Source of the DNA: DUPQ01 sp022706885
GTDB lineage: Bacteria > Bacillota > Clostridia > DUPQ01
Length of the DNA stretch: 8,739 bases
Assembly: GCA_022706885.1 (NCBI GenBank)
Contig: JAKJBR010000047.1
Span: 1-8,739, forward strand
Reading direction: 5' to 3'
Under the pieces are notes generated by a model. It worked only from the letters and a program-made list of their open reading frames with translations. It searched no databases and was not told the DNA's origin. This document shows positions 5,109-8,739 of the stretch, piece after piece. The translations under genes and the position numbers were made by a program. Position 1 is the first letter of the stretch. Every line of letters starts with the position of its first letter.

Positions 5109-6215
5109 CTAATACTTATAAACAATCACATTCCTTGACGTTAATATGGCAAGTCTGTGACCGCCTATCGCTATTACCTGTTGTATAAGTGAATCGGTTT
5201 CCACTGTATGGAAATCATTTCCCTTAAGCGTAAACATGCTCAAGGTCTGTGCTTTCCAGGTCACCAGTTTATTCTCGAAAACCGAAAATCCCTGAACATC
5301 CTCTTGTAATGCTTTTTTCCATGCCAATGTGCCGTCGGAATCTATCTTAAATATCCTGTCTTCACCGTCTATTATACCATATCCGTATGCTTGGTTTTCA
5401 TATCCTTTTAAATAAACAATCTGTTGATCTTTAAAAACCGAGGTCTTTTCCATTACTTTATCTATCAGCAAAACATCGGTATCATTGGCCACAAGAAATC
5501 TTCCGTCTTGTAAACATACCGTTTTGGGCAGGAACCCGTCCAATGTGATACCTGCTATCGGAGTGGGTTTCCCTATTTCAAATACTTCTATATGTGTTTT
5601 TGACATATCATCGGGGACACAGGAAACAACCGCAAACTGCTCCTTATCATCAAACATGTCAAGATAAACGGGATATCTCCCGGAATATTGTATATCGTTC
5701 TTGTATCCGTCGGGTATTATGAGGTTTGTCTGATATGTCGAACAGTATACCGCTCCGAGGTATCCTTGTAAGCCTTCGCAAAGTAAAAACATATATTCAT
5801 CAAATGCGAATACATATGTTATGGCGGTTTTTGCAGTATATTCATCTACCTTCTTACCTTCACAAAAAACGGTGTACGATGTGGCACCTTTATCATATAC
5901 CACTACATGCGTATCGGAATAGGCAATCTTTGTATCGGTATAGGAAAGAAGATAAGAGCGTAAAAACTCTCCGTTGCTTTTGCAAACAGATAAGCCGCTG
6001 TCGGTATAGATATATATATAACCGTTTTCCGATGCAACAACACTTCCCGTTGCTATAGGAATTGTGTATTGTACGCCGGCATCTTTTGCTACTACATCGG
6101 CCTTAAAGAACCTGAGTATCTCCGTTCTGAAAAATATGAAACCGATTGCTACCAATACCGCAAGCAGCACGACAATTATAATCCAGTAAGCTTTTTTCTT
6201 TCGCTTTTTAGCCAA
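5109..6215 (-). CDS. DUF5711-like membrane-anchored predicted beta-propeller protein
   Basis: A 368-residue protein with a strongly basic N-terminus (AKKRKKKAY), one membrane helix at about 11-29 (WIIIVVLLAVLVAIGFIFF), then a long extracytoplasmic region. That region is rich in short beta-strand repeats of the type GYIYIYTDSGLSVCKSNGE, HVVVYDKGA, RFLVANDTDVLLIDK, DRIFKIDSDGTLAWKK and HRLAILTSRNVIVYKY. This matches PQQ-like or WD-like propeller blades and the DUF5711 family of Clostridia. No enzyme motif is visible. A role as a surface sensor or interaction platform is inferred. The start is a TTG (6213-6215). The codon just before it in frame is TAA and there is no early ATG, so TTG is forced. 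AGGAGA lies 9 bases upstream. The gene leads the DUF5711-CvpA-SGNH-lipoprotein series. Confidence 0.8.
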   Translation of the reverse strand: MAKKRKKKAYWIIIVVLLAVLVAIGFIFFRTEILRFFKADVVAKDAGVQYTIPIATGSVVASENGYIYIYTDSGLSVCKSNGEFLRSYLLSYTDTKIAYSDTHVVVYDKGATSYTVFCEGKKVDEYTAKTAITYVFAFDEYMFLLCEGLQGYLGAVYCSTYQTNLIIPDGYKNDIQYSGRYPVYLDMFDDKEQFAVVSCVPDDMSKTHIEVFEIGKPTPIAGITLDGFLPKTVCLQDGRFLVANDTDVLLIDKVMEKTSVFKDQQIVYLKGYENQAYGYGIIDGEDRIFKIDSDGTLAWKKALQEDVQGFSVFENKLVTWKAQTLSMFTLKGNDFHTVETDSLIQQVIAIGGHRLAILTSRNVIVYKY

Positions 6216-6230
6216 TTAAAGATATCTCCT

Positions 6231-6282
6231 ATCACTTTTATCAAACATATTCTACCACAATACATATGTCCATAAAAGTGAT
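6231..6282 (-). promoter_or_regulatory. Long dyad in the leader of the DUF5711-like gene, with a candidate extended -10 inside
   Basis: ATCACTTTTAT (6231-6241) and ATAAAAGTGAT (6272-6282) are perfect 11-base inverted repeats. Inside them ACATAT (6245-6250) and ATATGT (6264-6269) add 6 more pairs, leaving a 13-base loop. On the minus strand the second arm ends directly at AGGAGA (6230-6225), the ribosome binding site. An extended -10, TGGTAGAAT (6257-6249), lies in the loop. The element is either an operator flanking that promoter or, if transcription starts further upstream, an mRNA hairpin beside the ribosome binding site. There is no T tract, so it is not an intrinsic terminator. Confidence 0.55.
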
Positions 6283-6334
6283 GTTTCGGTAAGATAGTGT
6301 AAACTTGCATGTATAAAGCACACCTTAACAACTA

Positions 6335-7999
6335 TCATAGCAAATTCGCAACAGTTAACATATTAAACAGCATCTGCGCTATTTCGCTTCTTTGTATCTG
6401 TACTTTAGGCTCCACCTTAAGTGCGGAGTCGCTGAGTATATCTTTTTTGTAACAAAAAGCCATTGATTCCATTGCCCAATCCGCCACCGTTACATAGTCT
6501 TCAAACTGAGATAAAACATCCCTTATCTCGGCATTGCTCATCTTTGTATCCAGTCCGCATAATGCAGCTGCACGAGCAACCATTGTAGCGGCTTCCTGCC
6601 TTGTAATAGTGCCTTCGGGATTGAATTTTCCCTCTCCGATGCCGTTTACTATCCCGTACTTGTTGGCTGTTCCTATATAACCCGCATACCACTTATCCGA
6701 AGATACATCGCTGAACACTTTGGTATCCTCTTCAACAAGACCTAACCCGCGGGTTATTATGGTAGCAAACTCCGCTCTGGTCATATCGGCATCGGGTGCA
6801 AAGCTCTTCTTGCTTCTCCCGTTTATAATACCCCTCGAAGCAAGCGCCTCTATCGCCGCTATATTGGGACTGAATGTAATATCTTCAAAAGTGGTGCCGG
6901 GTGCGGTTATGGGCATAGGCAACACATCTTTATGCTTCCCCTCGAGACCTTCACCTTTTTTAACGGTAATATCAATAGAACCTTCTACAGTTATAGCATC
7001 ACTCATTCTGTAGAGACTGTTTTTCCCCTCAATCGCTCTAAGAGCCGCAACTACACCGTAAAGCCCCTGTTCCGAAGCCATCTGATTGCTGCCGGAGCCG
7101 GAATATGTGTGAAGAAAACTGCCGTTCTCCAACTGATAAGTCTTTAAATTATCCAAAAGAGTAACACCGTTTTTCGCAAAACGTGAATCGTCCAAAGGTA
7201 TTCCGAGTTCACACAGTGCGACAAGCATTTGTACGCAGCTTTCGGAATTTGTTGTTCCCCAACTGTCAAAACTGCCGCTACTACCCTGCTTACCGCTCAT
7301 ACATGCTAAAGCCTCTTTTGTCGCTTTAGCCACTTTAGGTTGGTCCTGATATTTTGCAAGAGCCTGAAGTGCCATTCCGGTAATGTCCGGATCGGAAATT
7401 TCGTCCTGAGCGGCAGCTATGGAACTTCCTCCGAACAAATTCCAGCCTCCGTCTTTTAGCTGACACTCTAAAATGCGGTCTATATACTTCTGTCTTGTCG
7501 CCTGAGTTTTGGCTTCTTTGTTTTCCGGAATGGGATAATCCTTTGTATCCAATGCAATTAAAGCCCATATTGGTCCGTTAAGTCCCTGCCATATAGTTTT
7601 ATCGTAATCACCTAAAGCATAAGTAAGGTCATAGCCTGCAACATCACGGGCATCTTTACCGATTGAAGAAAGAGCTACAATTATACGGCTGTATTCCGTA
7701 TATTTCTTTTCATGCAACACTCCCTTACAAGCCTTTACATAGTTTTCCACGGTAGCATAATAGTTCTCGTAATATCCGTCCGGCACCTCATAACCGCTGC
7801 GTGCTAACCCTATTACCGCCCACTCTCCCCCTATAGACCCTACCTGCGGATTCTTTACCGTATTTATCATATATTCAGCTGCCGCGAAAACCGACTTTTC
7901 CAACTCATCTTTTGAAAGAGCCGTTACGGGATTTGCAAACCCCATAACAAGAGAAAGCACTATAAGCAATAAAACTGTTCTTCTCAATGCTGTTTTCAC
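6335..7999 (-). CDS. Secreted alpha/alpha-toroid (prenyltransferase/squalene-cyclase-like) protein with three SLH domains
   Basis: A 554-residue surface protein. An N-terminal signal peptide (basic KTALRR, hydrophobic VLLLIVLSLVMGF, probable cleavage after VTA near residue 28) is followed by an alpha/alpha-toroid region at about 30-330. The toroid shows recurring inner-helix and QW-like turns: GPIWALIALD, KDGGWNLF...DPDITGMALQALA, GSFDSWGTTNSESCVQMLVAL and NGSFLHTY...EQGLYGVVAAL. After a linker come three SLH domains at about 371-418, 429-480 and 499-549, with TRAE, TRQE and QRSE at the key motif. These domains bind cell-wall polymer and anchor proteins to the S-layer or wall. The cyclase acid motif DxDD appears only as DPDIT, so cyclase activity is unlikely; binding of a small ligand or glycan is a guess. 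GTG at 7999 is preferred because AGGAGG stands 6 bases upstream. The TTG at 8002 would leave 3. Confidence 0.88.
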   Translation of the reverse strand: MKTALRRTVLLLIVLSLVMGFANPVTALSKDELEKSVFAAAEYMINTVKNPQVGSIGGEWAVIGLARSGYEVPDGYYENYYATVENYVKACKGVLHEKKYTEYSRIIVALSSIGKDARDVAGYDLTYALGDYDKTIWQGLNGPIWALIALDTKDYPIPENKEAKTQATRQKYIDRILECQLKDGGWNLFGGSSIAAAQDEISDPDITGMALQALAKYQDQPKVAKATKEALACMSGKQGSSGSFDSWGTTNSESCVQMLVALCELGIPLDDSRFAKNGVTLLDNLKTYQLENGSFLHTYSGSGSNQMASEQGLYGVVAALRAIEGKNSLYRMSDAITVEGSIDITVKKGEGLEGKHKDVLPMPITAPGTTFEDITFSPNIAAIEALASRGIINGRSKKSFAPDADMTRAEFATIITRGLGLVEEDTKVFSDVSSDKWYAGYIGTANKYGIVNGIGEGKFNPEGTITRQEAATMVARAAALCGLDTKMSNAEIRDVLSQFEDYVTVADWAMESMAFCYKKDILSDSALKVEPKVQIQRSEIAQMLFNMLTVANLL

Positions 8000-8002
8000 C
8001 AA

Positions 8003-8079
8003 TAACCTCCTGCACTGCTACTAAATAGCAGGGTATTTGAAACCGTGCACCCGCCACCTGAATAATCGGGCGACGGGTG
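8003..8079 (-). promoter_or_regulatory. Structured leader before the toroid-SLH gene
   Basis: On the minus strand CACCCGTCGCC (8079-8069) pairs with GGTGGCGGGTG (8058-8048) over 11 positions around a 10-base loop. Nine pairs are Watson-Crick and two are G-U. A second hairpin, CTGCTA-TTTAG-TAGCAG (8031-8015), ends 3 bases before the AGGAGG at 8011-8006. The first stem has no T tract behind it. On the plus strand its two wobble pairs would be A-C mismatches, so the structure fits the minus-strand transcript. It matches no riboswitch class that I recognise. It may serve mRNA stability, partial termination of the upstream gene or translational control. Confidence 0.5.
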
Positions 8080-8102
8080 TACTATTACTTTACATCATTA
8101 GT

Positions 8103-8136
8103 ACAGTTACTCATTTTAATTCATTAGTATAACTGT
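8103..8136 (-). repeat. Inverted repeat directly after the upstream SLH gene
   Basis: ACAGTTA (minus 8136-8130) pairs with TAACTGT (8109-8103), beginning at the base after the TAG stop codon. The loop is 20 bases long and no T tract follows. TCATTAGTA occurs as a direct repeat at 8095-8103 and 8121-8129, overlapping it. It could be a weak 3' hairpin or a protein-binding site. Confidence 0.35.
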
Positions 8137-8739
8137 CTACTTAACAACATTTTTCATAAAACGTGTAAGCATTACAGCGGCTTCGGCACGTGTTGTGTTG
8201 CCTGCGGGTACTATTCCGGTACGTGTACGACCGTTTATGAGTTTTTCACCGTTTGCCCACTTAAGCGCACCCAATGCCCATTCGCTTATCTCTTTTTTGT
8301 CACTGAATACGGTAAGGTCTCCGGTTTTGGATACATCATACTTCTTGTACTGTGCGTATCTGTAAAGAATGGTTGCCATCTGCTCTCTTGTAATGCTGTC
8401 ATTCGGAGCAAATATACCCTCTCCGTAACCGTTTACTATGCCGTTACTTGCAGCCCAGCATATTGCATCTGTATACCACATACCTTTTTTAACATCGGTA
8501 AAGATGTTCTTACTATCTGCTTTAGGCTCTTTCTCCAAACGATAAAGCATTGTCACAAGCATTGCTCGACTTAATGTCTCTCTGGGTTCAAATGTGGTTT
8601 CACTTGTTCCTTTCATTATTCCCTTAGCATAGACATACTTAATCTCTTTTACAGCCCAGTGTTTATTCAGGTCGGTAAATGCCAGTACCACATCATCTAA
8701 GAGTACTACAAAAGTACTTAAGTGAGTTACACTGATGCG
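8137..8739 (-). CDS. SLH-domain surface protein, C-terminal part (cut by the window edge)
   Basis: The frame is open for 200 codons from the right edge (RISVTHLSTFVVLLDD...) to TAG at 8137. The GTG at 8691 has no ribosome binding site and the frame continues upstream of it, so this is the end of a longer protein. It contains three SLH domains. The first runs from FTDLNKHWA through GIMKGTSETTFEP to LSRAM, the second from FTDVKKGMWYTDA through GIVNGYGEG to TREQ, and the third from FSDKKEISEWA through LINGRTRTG to TRAE. The first has Ser-Arg-Ala-Met in place of the usual Thr-Arg-Ala-Glu. C-terminal SLH triplets anchor exported proteins to the secondary cell-wall polymer. The function of the missing N-terminal part cannot be told; the VTHLSTFVVL tail resembles the last strand of a beta-rich domain. 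It lies upstream of and on the same strand as the toroid-SLH gene, with 137 bases between them. Confidence 0.9.
   Translation of the reverse strand, partial: RISVTHLSTFVVLLDDVVLAFTDLNKHWAVKEIKYVYAKGIMKGTSETTFEPRETLSRAMLVTMLYRLEKEPKADSKNIFTDVKKGMWYTDAICWAASNGIVNGYGEGIFAPNDSITREQMATILYRYAQYKKYDVSKTGDLTVFSDKKEISEWALGALKWANGEKLINGRTRTGIVPAGNTTRAEAAVMLTRFMKNVVK

Noticed and set aside
6720..7147. Plus-strand frames inside the toroid-SLH gene
   Set aside because: They are shadows of a well-supported minus-strand gene with SLH motifs and show no domains of their own.
8137..8691. Complete 184-residue SLH protein starting at GTG 8691
   Set aside because: There is no ribosome binding site or signal peptide, and the frame stays open to the window edge; it is the C-terminal part of a longer protein.
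1..8739. CRISPR array, insertion sequence, transposase or integrase
   Set aside because: No regularly spaced repeats, no terminal inverted repeats flanking a transposase and no recombinase motifs are visible.

Overview
The window looks like chromosomal DNA from a Gram-positive, Clostridia-like bacterium. The evidence is two adjacent surface proteins with triple S-layer homology (SLH) domains, a Gram-positive style lipoprotein, strong AGGAGG-type ribosome binding sites, AT-rich intergenic DNA, TTG and GTG starts, and DUF5711 and CvpA neighbours. No marker fixes the genus. Nearly everything is on the minus strand; only the tail of one gene at the left edge is on the plus strand.

Left region (1-2160): accessory and partly decayed. 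It holds the last 28 residues of a probable alpha/beta hydrolase (+), a lone HipB/Y4mF-type antitoxin-like regulator with no HipA partner, and a Schlafen/AlbA-type putative DNA-binding protein with a GHKL ATPase half. That last gene is interrupted by an in-frame TAG near its start and by a -1 frameshift at a run of seven A. The regulator's promoter region carries three evenly spaced inverted repeats built like HipB operators.

Middle (2160-2420): a two-gene tRNA operon, tRNA-Leu(UAA) followed by initiator tRNA-Met(CAU). It is driven by a perfect-consensus TTGACA-17-TATAAT promoter and closed by a hairpin plus T-rich tract.

Right region (2427-8739): a run of cell-envelope genes read right to left. 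They are the C-terminal part of an SLH surface protein (cut by the window edge), a secreted alpha/alpha-toroid protein with three SLH domains, a membrane-anchored DUF5711-like protein with a predicted beta-propeller, a CvpA-family membrane protein, a cytoplasmic SGNH/GDSL hydrolase and a helical-repeat lipoprotein. DUF5711, CvpA, SGNH and lipoprotein are closely spaced enough (58, about 108 and 26 bases) to be largely co-transcribed. They could form an envelope-maintenance or surface-assembly module, but this is inferred only from location signals and neighbourhood. Two leaders in this cluster have striking secondary structure: a 17-pair interrupted dyad abutting the DUF5711 ribosome binding site, and a GC-rich wobble-containing stem before the toroid-SLH gene.
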